Positions 1 to 7,382 are shown, counted from the first letter of the stretch. The stretch is DNA of 11,845 nt from DASPJQ01 sp035299065 (GCA_035299065.1 DATGXI010000080.1:1-11845); one strand, 5' to 3'. Program-made: numbers and translations. Notes: a model not told the origin generated them from the sequence alone.

Positions 1-2336
1 TTAAATACACCGTTGTTACAATTACTTGAGTTATTTGTATTTGACCAGGCTCCGGGAGTAGTTGGAAAATCGTCATTGCTGCAAACTACCGTTGCGCCAA
101 CCTGCACACAACAACCCGCACAAACGCTTTGGTAAATAATACCGTATTTATCAAAACGCGATGTACCGCCATCAACATGTTCATGGCTTGTACCTCCTCC
201 AAAATACGTTGCGTACAACAAGCCCTGCATGTCACGTTGAAAACAAGCCAGGTAAAAATCATAACCATTTGGACTTGTTCCAAGGTATGCGTCTGAAGTT
301 ACTGGCATTCCACTGAGTGGGGTTGACAGCAATATATTTGCTCCCCAACCTGAAACGTAAATGTTACCACACACGTCAACAAGAAATGCTGATGGTGATA
401 TATTTACTGTTCCCCCTGAATTACCAAAAAGTGTACTGAAAATTGTTGTGACTAAATTTGAGTCCAGTTTTAAAATGTATTGTCCACTGTTTGCATTTGA
501 ATATACACCTGGTGTAATGGGCCAGCTGGCCATGCCAAGCGTATTTCCATAGAGGTAAACATTGTCTTCTTTATCAATTTCAACAAACATGGTTTGGTCA
601 TACAGATTGGTACCTACATATGAGCCGGCAACCATTGATGATCCTGAGGGTGACATTTTCACAATAAACCCGTCTGTTTTTCCTCCCTGGTACGTATCGT
701 GATGGGTTCCTGCCGTAACAGGAAAATCATTTGAACCCGTACCTCCTGCAATAAATACATTTCCGGAATTATCCAGCTTAACAGAGTAACCGGCATCAAG
801 CCCTGATCCGCCAAGGAATGTTGAAAACAACAACGTGGTTAGTGTAGGATCGAGCTTAAAAACAACTGCGTCAGAACTTCCGTTTTTTGTAGGCTGAAAC
901 GCATTCATGGTTGGAAAATCAGATGAACGTGTGGTTGATGCTATGTAAATATTCCCAATAGCATCTGTCATGATTTCACCCCTGAACTGGTCACCATAAT
1001 TGCTGGTTAACGAATCGTAGGCAGCAACCGAAGAATACGTTCCGGAGGTTACTTTATAATTAACACCATCGTTTGCGGATCCTCCAACAAAAGTACATCC
1101 AAGAAGATTACTTCCGGCAAGGTTAAATTTAGCTACGTAAATATCGGTTCCTGTTCCGGTAAAGTAAACACCGTTGTAATAATACTGTGCTGTTGACCCA
1201 CCGTTAAAACTTGTGTCATATGCTGTTGCTGTAACGGGGAAATCGGTTGAACTTGTGGCGCCAAAACACATGAGCTCATTGTTATTGTTTACAATAAGGC
1301 TATGCACTGTTTCTGTTCCGGTAAGACTGGTACCTCCGCCAAGATAAGTGGAGTAAATAAGCGTTGATCCGTCAGAGCTGTACTTTGTTATCACCACATC
1401 GGTAACGCCATAACCTGCTCCACCGGTTGCAGAGGCATCGGGATTTGAAGTACTGTCATAGGCACCTGTAGTGGTTGGAAAACCCATGTCAAAACAGGTT
1501 CCACCTGAGTACAGGTTTCCTTCATAGTCGTAAGTGGCTGTCATCCCAAAATTATCAGCGGTAGAACCGCTGTAACTTCCAAAAATTAAAACGGGGTCAA
1601 TAATAAGTTCATATGCTTCATCATATCCTTTTGGAAAATCAAATGTTACACGGTTATTGTGTAGTTTAAAGCGGCACGCAACATTTACTTTTTTACCATT
1701 TATCATTTGCCAGGCTACAGGTTTTAATTCCTGGTTAACTGAAATACTTGTTTCCAGCAATAAGTCACCGTTTCGTGCCAGACTTACTTTTACACCATCA
1801 TATTGCTGTATGATTTGCAAAGGCGAAGCACCTGGAGCAACTGTATAGGTATACTCCAGTTTTTCATTGGCATTGGTTTCAAATTTCAAGGAGATACCAG
1901 GATAGAGTTGTTTAAGACCAAGAGCGTTGTATGCATGCACTTCTCCCGCCCATTTGGAACGCACTTTTCCTTTAAAGAAATTATAATAATGTTTTGTTTT
2001 AAGTTGTTCGTTGTAGACAGGCTTTTGCGCATTCACCCATGTCATACGGTATGCATGGCGCTTAATTTGCGTGCCGGCATTTTGTTGAAAATAATGCGCC
2101 TTTAAAAGTGCGCTGTTATCGGTAAAATAAAAAAGGAGTGATTTGTCTTCAACGAACATTTTTCCACCAACCAATTTAACCGAGTAATTTATGGTTGAAG
2201 GATCCTGCCCTTTGTTTGGTATAAATTCATACTGCCTGTGATCACGTGAATGATCGTGATTTGAGTGTTGGGCATTGAGGGTGCCTGCAAAAGCAAGCAG
2301 GGCCAGTGTGTGGGTTAAGCGCAGCCTTTTTAGCAT
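1..2336 (-). CDS. Secreted SBBP beta-propeller protein with N-terminal DUF7948 domain (partial, C-terminus off window)
   Basis: The frame is open from an ATG at 2336 to the window edge (778 codons, no stop), so the C-terminus is missing. Residues 1-22 form a signal peptide (KRLR, hydrophobic core, cleavage near LNA|Q). Residues about 36-248 match the DUF7948 pattern: FIPNKGQ near the start, an LYPGISLKFE segment, and IIDPVLIFGSYSGS at the end. From about 250 onward there are degenerate SBBP propeller repeats, each with S-T-Y/F-L/F-G-G, then G-N-I/V-Y/F and D-F-P-x-T motifs. Near the edge stands the VCAGC...DDFPTTPGAWS block common in this family. Related Bacteroidota proteins usually continue into PKD-like domains and a type IX secretion C-terminal sorting domain; that part cannot be seen here. 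I infer a large cell-surface or secreted protein, possibly adhesive; its ligand is unknown. A strong terminator separates it from rpsA upstream, so it is probably transcribed alone. Confidence 0.9.
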   Translation of the reverse strand, partial: MLKRLRLTHTLALLAFAGTLNAQHSNHDHSRDHRQYEFIPNKGQDPSTINYSVKLVGGKMFVEDKSLLFYFTDNSALLKAHYFQQNAGTQIKRHAYRMTWVNAQKPVYNEQLKTKHYYNFFKGKVRSKWAGEVHAYNALGLKQLYPGISLKFETNANEKLEYTYTVAPGASPLQIIQQYDGVKVSLARNGDLLLETSISVNQELKPVAWQMINGKKVNVACRFKLHNNRVTFDFPKGYDEAYELIIDPVLIFGSYSGSTADNFGMTATYDYEGNLYSGGTCFDMGFPTTTGAYDSTSNPDASATGGAGYGVTDVVITKYSSDGSTLIYSTYLGGGTSLTGTETVHSLIVNNNNELMCFGATSSTDFPVTATAYDTSFNGGSTAQYYYNGVYFTGTGTDIYVAKFNLAGSNLLGCTFVGGSANDGVNYKVTSGTYSSVAAYDSLTSNYGDQFRGEIMTDAIGNIYIASTTRSSDFPTMNAFQPTKNGSSDAVVFKLDPTLTTLLFSTFLGGSGLDAGYSVKLDNSGNVFIAGGTGSNDFPVTAGTHHDTYQGGKTDGFIVKMSPSGSSMVAGSYVGTNLYDQTMFVEIDKEDNVYLYGNTLGMASWPITPGVYSNANSGQYILKLDSNLVTTIFSTLFGNSGGTVNISPSAFLVDVCGNIYVSGWGANILLSTPLSGMPVTSDAYLGTSPNGYDFYLACFQRDMQGLLYATYFGGGTSHEHVDGGTSRFDKYGIIYQSVCAGCCVQVGATVVCSNDDFPTTPGAWSNTNNSSNCNNGVF

Positions 2337-2340
2337 GGAT

Positions 2341-2348
2341 TAAATATA
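2341..2348 (-). promoter_or_regulatory. Putative -7 element (TATATTTA) 4 nt before the propeller-gene start
   Basis: On the minus strand TATATTTA lies 4 nt before the ATG at 2336. It differs from the Bacteroidota -7 consensus TAnnTTTG only in the last base. No good -33 TTG is seen at the right distance, since that position falls in the T-tract of the preceding terminator. A promoter is needed here because the rpsA terminator lies immediately upstream. If used, the transcript would be leaderless or nearly so. Confidence 0.4.
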
Positions 2349-2364
2349 GTAAATTTTTGGCAAT

Positions 2365-2390
2365 AAAAAACCCCGGCTTTGCCACCGGGG
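2365..2390 (-). terminator. Rho-independent terminator of rpsA
   Basis: CCCCGG (2371-2376) pairs with CCGGGG (2385-2390) around an 8-nt loop. Read on the minus strand, the stem is followed by six T (2370-2365). It lies 29 nt after the rpsA stop codon and before the next gene's start. The plus-strand side has only three T, so it acts mainly on minus-strand transcripts. Confidence 0.9.
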
Positions 2391-2418
2391 TTTAAATATT
2401 AACAGAATAGCTGCGAAA

Positions 2419-4263
2419 TTATTCGCCTTTATCCATTTGTTCTTTCAATTTTGCTAACTCGTCAAGCTGACCAAGTGTGGCTTTTTCATTACCATCGTTG
2501 ATTTGCTTCACCATTTTTGACTGGCTGTTAGCAGGAGCAGCGCCTTTTTTAGCACCAGTTGCACCTTTTTTCTTCTCTCCTTCTTCCGGAGCGTCTTGAT
2601 AAGTGCGTGTATGAGAAACAGTTATACGCTTAGCTTCTTTATTGAATTCCAATACAAAGAAGTTTAGTTTCTCATCAACTTTACCTTGTGAACCGTCTTC
2701 TTTTTTCAACGATTTAACAGCAGCATACCCTTCAACACCGTAAGGTAAAGCAATGGTTGCAGCTTTATCGTTAACGCCAATAATGGTTCCTTCGTGTACT
2801 GAACCGTTGGTGAAAATACCTTCAAACACATCCCATGGATTTTGCTCCAATTGTTTGTGTCCCAGGCTTAGCCTGCGGTTTTCTTTATCAAGCTCAAGAA
2901 CAATGGCTTCAATGGTATCGCCCACTTTACAGAACTCACTTGGATGCTTGATTTTTTTGCTCCAGCTTAAGTCTGAAATGTGGATCAGGCCGTCAACACC
3001 TTCTTCCAATTCAACAAACACACCAAAATTGGTGAAGTTGCGAACGGTTCCTTTGTGACGTGATTCCAATGGATATTTTGTTTCAATATTAGCCCAAGGA
3101 TCTGGCATCAATTGTTTCATGCCAAGTGACATTTTGCGCTCATCACGATCCAATGTCAATACTTGTGCTTCAACCTCATCACCTACTTTTAAGAAATCCT
3201 GTGCTGAACGCAAGTGTTGTGACCAGCTCATTTCACTTACGTGAATCAAACCTTCAACACCAGCTGCAATCTCAATGAATGCACCATAGTCAGCAAGAAC
3301 AACCACTTTTCCTTTAACCTTGTCGCCCACTTTGATGTTAGCATCAAGTGATTCCCAAGGGTGAGAAGTAAGTTGTTTAAGACCAAGAGCAATACGTTTC
3401 TTGTCATCATCAAAGTCAAGGATAACAACATTGATTTTCTCATCAAGTTTAACAATCTCTTCAGGATGGTTGATACGGCCCCAGCTAAGGTCAGTAATGT
3501 GGATAAGACCATCAACACCGCCAAGGTCAATGAATACACCGTATGAAGTAATATTCTTAACAGTACCTTCAAGTACCTGTCCTTTTTCAAGACCTGAAAT
3601 AATTTGTTTTTTCTGTTCTTCGATTTCAGCCTCAATAAGTGCTTTATGCGATACAACAACGTTTTTGAATTCATTGTTGATTTTAACAACTTTAAATTCC
3701 ATGTTTTTACCAACGTAAACATCGTAGTCACGAATTGGCTTAACATCAATTTGCGATCCTGGTAAGAATGCTTCAATACCGAATACATCCACAATAAGAC
3801 CACCTTTTGTACGGCATTTTACGAAACCGGTAACCACTTCGTCTTTCTCAAGCGCCTGGTTAACCAAATCCCATGCATGCAACATGCGTGCTTTCTTGTG
3901 CGAAATAACCAACTGACCTAATTTGTCTTCGGTCAATTCAACGTAAACCACTACTGAATCACCAGCTTTCAAATCTGGTTTGTAACGGAATTCGCTTAAT
4001 GCAACTACACCTTCAGACTTGTAACCAATGTTGATTACAACTTCTTTTTTTGTTACAGCCACAACAGTACCATGGGTAATGGCATGCTCGTTAACTGTTG
4101 AAAGTGTTTTTTCATACTCATCACCTAATTTTTTACGCTCGTCCTTTGAGTAGATATCATCACGCTCAGAGTAAAGTGTCCAGTTAAAATTCGGATCAGG
4201 TTGTGAAGGATGGGCGAATTTCACGCCTTTTTCGGCTGTAGCCGATTCGTTTTCTTGTGACAT
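2419..4263 (-). CDS. rpsA: 30S ribosomal protein S1
   Basis: The product (614 aa) is the mRNA-binding ribosomal protein S1, which helps load mRNA on the 30S subunit. Six S1 (OB-fold) repeats are visible. The first two are divergent, at about 64-123 (ends VISHKKA) and 143-207 (ends VVSHKA). Repeats three to five are canonical, at about 231-297, 316-385 and 402-471, each with YGVF/YGAF/FGVF, DGLIH or EGLIH, a D/E-x-SW segment and an LGxKQL end. The sixth, at about 488-549, is degenerate. A Lys/Ala/Gly-rich tail follows to 614. It is somewhat longer than the 557-residue E. coli protein. The ATG at 4263 is preceded by a G-run but no true Shine-Dalgarno sequence. The gene has its own consensus promoter, a structured leader and a strong terminator, so it looks monocistronic. 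Confidence 0.97.
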   Translation of the reverse strand: MSQENESATAEKGVKFAHPSQPDPNFNWTLYSERDDIYSKDERKKLGDEYEKTLSTVNEHAITHGTVVAVTKKEVVINIGYKSEGVVALSEFRYKPDLKAGDSVVVYVELTEDKLGQLVISHKKARMLHAWDLVNQALEKDEVVTGFVKCRTKGGLIVDVFGIEAFLPGSQIDVKPIRDYDVYVGKNMEFKVVKINNEFKNVVVSHKALIEAEIEEQKKQIISGLEKGQVLEGTVKNITSYGVFIDLGGVDGLIHITDLSWGRINHPEEIVKLDEKINVVILDFDDDKKRIALGLKQLTSHPWESLDANIKVGDKVKGKVVVLADYGAFIEIAAGVEGLIHVSEMSWSQHLRSAQDFLKVGDEVEAQVLTLDRDERKMSLGMKQLMPDPWANIETKYPLESRHKGTVRNFTNFGVFVELEEGVDGLIHISDLSWSKKIKHPSEFCKVGDTIEAIVLELDKENRRLSLGHKQLEQNPWDVFEGIFTNGSVHEGTIIGVNDKAATIALPYGVEGYAAVKSLKKEDGSQGKVDEKLNFFVLEFNKEAKRITVSHTRTYQDAPEEGEKKKGATGAKKGAAPANSQSKMVKQINDGNEKATLGQLDELAKLKEQMDKGE

Positions 4264-4302
4264 AATTTGTTTGCCCCTTTTTGGTTTGTGGAGCCAACTT
4301 GT

Positions 4303-4347
4303 ATCAATCGCCCGGTCAATTGATTAGTTAATAATGGCCTTACCGGG
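4303..4347 (-). promoter_or_regulatory. rpsA leader: overlapping complementary segments, candidate regulatory RNA structure
   Basis: In the rpsA 5' leader, read on the minus strand, CCCGGT (4347-4342) can pair with ACCGGG (4316-4311), and ATCAAT (4324-4319) can pair with ATTGAT (4308-4303). The four segments interleave, so the two 6-bp stems are either alternative hairpins or an H-type pseudoknot. The linker between ACCGGG and ATTGAT is only 2 nt, which makes a pseudoknot tight and alternative hairpins more likely. The element ends about 39 nt before the start codon. Autoregulation by S1 is known in other bacteria; applying it here is inference. Confidence 0.45.
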
Positions 4348-4373
4348 AAGACCGTCTTTTTTTTAAAGCGGTG

Positions 4374-4403
4374 CAAAGGTAGTGAGATTTTTTGTTTTGA
4401 CAA
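4374..4403 (-). promoter_or_regulatory. rpsA promoter, Bacteroidota consensus
   Basis: On the minus strand a -33 TTG (4403-4401) is followed after 19 nt by TACCTTTG (4381-4374), a perfect match to TAnnTTTG. Transcription would start near 4370, leaving an untranslated leader of about 105 nt before rpsA. Confidence 0.85.
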
Positions 4404-4531
4404 GGGCTTTTTAAGAAAAGTCCGTATGAACAATGCATGTACGTACTCCAGAGCTGCAACATTCTGGAAACCAATAGCATGTGCAGGAACTTAAACAAGG
4501 TCAAGTGACTTAAAACCAAAAAATTAAAACG

Positions 4532-5134
4532 TTACCAAGTACTGATTAAGGTTCCCAGCGAAAAATTAAATAAAACACCATTTAACCTGGACGCACCTGG
4601 GTAATTGAGGGTATTTACGGTTGTCATGAATCCTAATTTCACATATAGGTTAACATCACTTTTGTGATTATACAAAAATTTGAATCCGCTGTGTACCGAC
4701 CATGCACTTATGCGATCAGCGCTTCTCCAGTATTCAAGCCCTAAAGGATTTAAATACCATCCAAGGCGTATATCTTCGTCATGCGAGGTATAAAAATAAT
4801 ACGAGATCCCAACCGGGCAAACCCACGGAAGAACCAGGCCTCCAATAATGCCCAATATGGGACGTGCTGAACTGGCTGCGGCCGACCAATAGGAGCCGCT
4901 TTTATAACATAAGAGTAAAACATTGGTACGCCCGTAAAACTCATTTTTAAGATTTGCCCCTAAGGCAAAATCCCAGTTCAGGTACAAATTATCATCGTTC
5001 ACACAAACTTCACCATGAATACCCAATGCTCTTGTACTTCTTGAATTATAATCGAAATTAAGCCCTACATAACCGGTTTGGGCCTGTGTATGAATTACAA
5101 CCAAAAAAAAGATGATGAATACACTTTTTTTCAT
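4532..5134 (-). CDS. Exported protein of unknown function, paralogue of the upstream gene (copy A)
   Basis: I do not recognise a named family. The start chosen is the ATG at 5134, giving 200 aa that begin MKKSVFII, with a signal peptide cleaved near TQA|Q. An in-frame ATG 24 nt further upstream is rejected because it overlaps the likely promoter and would precede the signal peptide with charged residues. The mature part has alternating polar and aromatic/hydrophobic stretches (GLNFDYNS, LYLNWDFALGAN, YYFYTS, WYLNPLGLEYW, NGVLFNFSLGTL), which suggests a small beta-barrel or other outer-membrane beta protein. It aligns over its full length with the next gene, at roughly 40% identity by eye, including the CPVG, YLNP and NGVLFNFS blocks. 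A small outer-membrane role is inferred from the signal peptide and strand pattern only. No clear terminator follows before the rpsA promoter. Confidence 0.8.
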   Translation of the reverse strand: MKKSVFIIFFLVVIHTQAQTGYVGLNFDYNSRSTRALGIHGEVCVNDDNLYLNWDFALGANLKNEFYGRTNVLLLCYKSGSYWSAAASSARPILGIIGGLVLPWVCPVGISYYFYTSHDEDIRLGWYLNPLGLEYWRSADRISAWSVHSGFKFLYNHKSDVNLYVKLGFMTTVNTLNYPGASRLNGVLFNFSLGTLISTW

Positions 5135-5138
5135 GTGG

Positions 5139-5169
5139 GAAAGATATTGAACTTCCAATTCACATTCAA
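5139..5169 (-). promoter_or_regulatory. Putative promoter of copy A
   Basis: On the minus strand a TTG (5169-5167) is followed after 20 nt by TATCTTTC (5146-5139), one base from TAnnTTTG. Only 4 nt separate it from the ATG at 5134. It supports that start codon over the earlier in-frame ATG, and it implies a leaderless or nearly leaderless transcript. Confidence 0.55.
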
Positions 5170-5194
5170 CCCACTCGATAATGTTTTTACCCGC

Positions 5195-5818
5195 CTAATT
5201 AACACCAAACAGGGTACCTACTGAAAAATTAAACAAGACACCGTTTTCTTTGTCCGCATTTTTATAGGTAAACGTATTGAAAATATTTATGCCGCCAAAC
5301 TTGAGGTAAATGTTTGAATTGCCCTGCCAATGGTACAGTATTTTTAAACCACCGTGAACTGACCATGAACGAACAGGATTTTTTGAGTCCCAATAATCCA
5401 GGTGCATGGGATTTAAATATATCCCCATTCGAAAATCACCGTTATACGAGGTGTAAAAATAGTTCGTTAACCCAACCGGACACAACAAAGGTGCCAGGGC
5501 CATGCAAATTACAGCACCGCCATTGTTGGAATTGCCCAGGCTGCGCCAAAAATCACGACTGCCATAGGCGAGTATTAAAATATTTGCACGCGCATAAAAA
5601 TCAGATTGAACATTGGCACCAAGTGCAAAGTCCCAATTGAGGTACCAGTTTGATTGCTTTCCTAAACGCGCCTCGGCATGAAAATCACCTGCAAACGTGT
5701 GTTGTGTACGTAAACTTGAATTAAAATCAAAATTGAGCCCAAGGTAACCAGACTGGGAATTTGCCAGGAAAACAAAAAACGTGAAAATAAAAATGAGTAG
5801 CGCTTTTTTCACATGCAT
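5195..5818 (-). CDS. Exported protein of unknown function, paralogue of the downstream gene (copy B)
   Basis: This is the second member of a tandem pair, again without a named family. I chose the ATG at 5818 (207 aa, starting MHVKKALL); an in-frame ATG 30 nt upstream adds an unlikely charged extension, and a GTG at codon 3 is also possible. Residues 1-21 form a signal peptide (cleavage near ANS|Q). The mature protein repeats the landmarks of copy A in the same order: GLNFDFNSS, YLNWDFALGAN, CPVG, NYFYTS, IYLNPMHLDYW, SWSVHGGLK and NGVLFNFSVGTLF. The alternating strand pattern suggests a small outer-membrane beta-barrel; this is inference. It ends 61 nt before copy A starts, on the same strand. 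No convincing promoter was found upstream, although the preceding terminator means one is expected. Confidence 0.8.
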   Translation of the reverse strand: MHVKKALLIFIFTFFVFLANSQSGYLGLNFDFNSSLRTQHTFAGDFHAEARLGKQSNWYLNWDFALGANVQSDFYARANILILAYGSRDFWRSLGNSNNGGAVICMALAPLLCPVGLTNYFYTSYNGDFRMGIYLNPMHLDYWDSKNPVRSWSVHGGLKILYHWQGNSNIYLKFGGINIFNTFTYKNADKENGVLFNFSVGTLFGVN

Positions 5819-5894
5819 TGATTTTTTTTTTACAGCTATACGAAACATCCATGTTATTAAGGCACAAACACCGATGGTTCACAACGTCTAAAAT

Positions 5895-5926
5895 ATAAAA
5901 AAAGCCCGTATTTGACAACGGGCTTT
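5895..5926 (-). terminator. Rho-independent terminator of the DUF4856 lipoprotein gene
   Basis: AAAGCCCGT (5901-5909) pairs perfectly with ACGGGCTTT (5918-5926) around an 8-nt loop. On the minus strand the stem runs into a T-rich tract. It lies 37 nt after the stop of the gene at 5963 and closes that unit before the paralogue pair. Confidence 0.9.
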
Positions 5927-5962
5927 GTTATTTATATGAACTTTTATGAAAAACCGAAGCTC

Positions 5963-7060
5963 TTACAATACGTCTTTTACATCGTCAAGGCCATAAATAG
6001 AGCTTATCATATCCTTAGCCAACTGCAGGTTAGCAGAAGAAACAGTATACAGGTTGTTACCAATATAACCCAAAACCGTATCCATTTCTGAAAGGGTAAT
6101 GATTCTTCCTGAATTGTATTTTAACGCTTTTACAAAACCAATGCCTTCTGACAATACATGGCAACGAATAGCATCGTCAGAGAAATTATCAAGGCCTTCA
6201 TTTATGTAATGAATAGCCATTGCAGCTGAAAGTTTTTCCCAGGTAGCTTTTATAAGGATTGCACTGCCGTTTTTAGTTGAATGGTTGTTGCTATTGATAG
6301 CTTTCCTTCCACGTTTGAACTCGTCCATAAGTATGGTGTTTGAGTTGATGTGTGCAGTAACCGTACTTGAATATTTACCCCAGTATTTTGTACCAACGGT
6401 ATTGGCTGGAAAATCAACCGGCACTCCTAAATAGCCAAATGCCTCGTCCCAATGGTGCTGCATGGCAGTACCCTCACCCGGAATTACAGTGGTATTGTCA
6501 ACCGATGAACCAATTCCGCTTTCGCTAAGGTAGGTTTCAACAGCCTGGTAGTAAAAAACAGCCCCCATGATTGACTTTTCAATAATTTCCTGGTAATGCA
6601 TACCATTAGCTCCCAATAAATATTTTTTGCTGGGCGAAGTTGTGCTCACCACTACACCGGCAGTTCCGTTTGAACCAGCAACCGCAGATGTACTTGCCAA
6701 AGCAATACTGTCCATATACGCTTCAACTGTTGCTACATCAAGGCTGAAAAATTTATTTTTTAGTTGCTTACCCGAAATGTTGTAATCAGGGTTGGCAAAC
6801 GGTGAACCTGTATTGCTGAACATGTTTTTTAATGTTGTTGCGTCAATGGTAACGCCAGTAGTATTGGCGGTTTTCATGTATACAACCATTTCTTCAAGCA
6901 TACCAATACGCGTGGTTTGGCCACTGTAATTTACATTTTCAAAATCATACGTTGCAGGCAATGTATCAACCTGCGGGAAACCTGAAGTGTTTTTTCCGCA
7001 AGACGTTACCATTAAAGAAACACCAATGGCCGAAATGGTAATAATGCTTATTTTTTTCAT
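5963..7060 (-). CDS. DUF4856 family lipoprotein
   Basis: The start chosen is the ATG at 7060 (365 aa). A longer frame from 7162 is open but runs through the promoter and lacks any export signal at its N-terminus. Residues 1-21 form a lipoprotein signal ending in the lipobox VTSC, with Cys21 as the lipidated residue. The YDFENVNYSGQTTRI segment (38-52) and HHWDEAFGYLG (202-212) identify the Bacteroidota DUF4856 family by recall. The rest is largely helical, with GMHYQE at 153-158 and a late helix CHVLSEGIGFVKALKY (300-315). The biochemical function of the family is not established to my knowledge. In other genomes such genes often sit near imelysin-like or iron-uptake genes, but no such neighbour is present here. 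It has its own putative promoter and a strong terminator, so it is probably monocistronic. Confidence 0.85.
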   Translation of the reverse strand: MKKISIITISAIGVSLMVTSCGKNTSGFPQVDTLPATYDFENVNYSGQTTRIGMLEEMVVYMKTANTTGVTIDATTLKNMFSNTGSPFANPDYNISGKQLKNKFFSLDVATVEAYMDSIALASTSAVAGSNGTAGVVVSTTSPSKKYLLGANGMHYQEIIEKSIMGAVFYYQAVETYLSESGIGSSVDNTTVIPGEGTAMQHHWDEAFGYLGVPVDFPANTVGTKYWGKYSSTVTAHINSNTILMDEFKRGRKAINSNNHSTKNGSAILIKATWEKLSAAMAIHYINEGLDNFSDDAIRCHVLSEGIGFVKALKYNSGRIITLSEMDTVLGYIGNNLYTVSSANLQLAKDMISSIYGLDDVKDVL

Positions 7061-7084
7061 GACGTTGTTTAAATTAGGATGACA

Positions 7085-7092
7085 CAAATCTA
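7085..7092 (-). promoter_or_regulatory. Putative promoter (-7 element) of the DUF4856 gene
   Basis: TAGATTTG on the minus strand is a perfect match to TAnnTTTG, 24 nt before the ATG at 7060. No TTG stands at the usual -33 distance. Its position inside the longer open frame supports the shorter start. Confidence 0.55.
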
Positions 7093-7228
7093 CAAGGGCA
7101 TAATTTGAGATGCATACCCTAAAAAGGCTAGAGCGTTGCAAATACCTTAAAAAAGGGATCATCCTTTATTTCAACAATGAAATTCAACTATTTAAAGTAT
7201 CATAAAAACACTGTGAAAAGTTCAGGGC

Positions 7229-7262
7229 AAAAAAAAAGACAGCGTAATAGCTGTCTTTTTTT
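7229..7262. terminator. Symmetric terminator downstream of the tRNA gene
   Basis: GACAGC (7238-7243) pairs with GCTGTC (7250-7255) around a 6-nt loop, flanked by nine A on the left and seven T on the right. It lies just after the tRNA 3' end on the minus strand. Its A and T flanks would allow it to work in both directions. Confidence 0.9.
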
Positions 7263-7269
7263 GCTTCCG

Positions 7270-7343
7270 TAGCGAAAGAGGGAATCGAACCCTCGACCTC
7301 AGGGTTATGAATCCTGCGCTCTAACCATCTGAGCTACCTCGCC
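7270..7343 (-). tRNA. tRNA-Met (anticodon CAT, elongator type)
   Basis: The minus strand folds into a 74-nt cloverleaf: acceptor GGCGAGG/TTTCGCT with discriminator A, D-arm GCTC...GAGC, anticodon arm CAGGA-TTCATAA-CCCTG, variable AGGTC, and T-arm GAGGG-TTCGATT-CCCTC. CCA is not encoded. The anticodon stem lacks the three consecutive G-C pairs of initiator tRNA, so it is not the initiator. A CAT-anticodon tRNA-Ile2 (lysidine-modified) is a less likely alternative that cannot be excluded from sequence alone. The acceptor has three G-U pairs, and the base of the anticodon loop has an A-C mismatch. Confidence 0.92.
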
Positions 7344-7382
7344 AAAATTTGCATCCATAAATGTGATGCCGTTTAAAGGCCG

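Noticed and set aside
1657..2105. Two short plus-strand open frames
   Set aside because: They are antisense to a well-supported long reading frame with clear domain motifs.
1..2336. Possible DNA repeats within the propeller gene
   Set aside because: The repeats are seen only at protein level and are highly diverged; no direct DNA repeat or CRISPR-like spacing was found.
3246..3803. A 185-codon open frame on the minus strand
   Set aside because: It lies wholly inside rpsA in another frame, is Leu/Lys/Ser-rich and has no start signals; the S1 repeats of rpsA explain this DNA.
4221..4433. A 70-codon frame before rpsA
   Set aside because: It begins upstream of the consensus rpsA promoter, runs through it and overlaps the rpsA N-terminus in another frame.
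4451..4478. Small hairpin (CCAGA/TCTGG) after copy A as a terminator
   Set aside because: Only 5 bp, a 10-nt loop and no T-tract on the minus strand.
5727..5918. A 63-codon frame upstream of copy B
   Set aside because: It overlaps the terminator and the copy B signal peptide in another frame and has no coding features.
7061..7162. 34-residue N-terminal extension of the DUF4856 gene
   Set aside because: It contains a perfect -7 element and places a lipoprotein signal internally; the ATG at 7060 fits better.
7152..7167. AAAGG/CCTTT hairpin with a minus-strand T-run as a second terminator
   Set aside because: The stem is short and weak, and a much stronger terminator already follows the tRNA.
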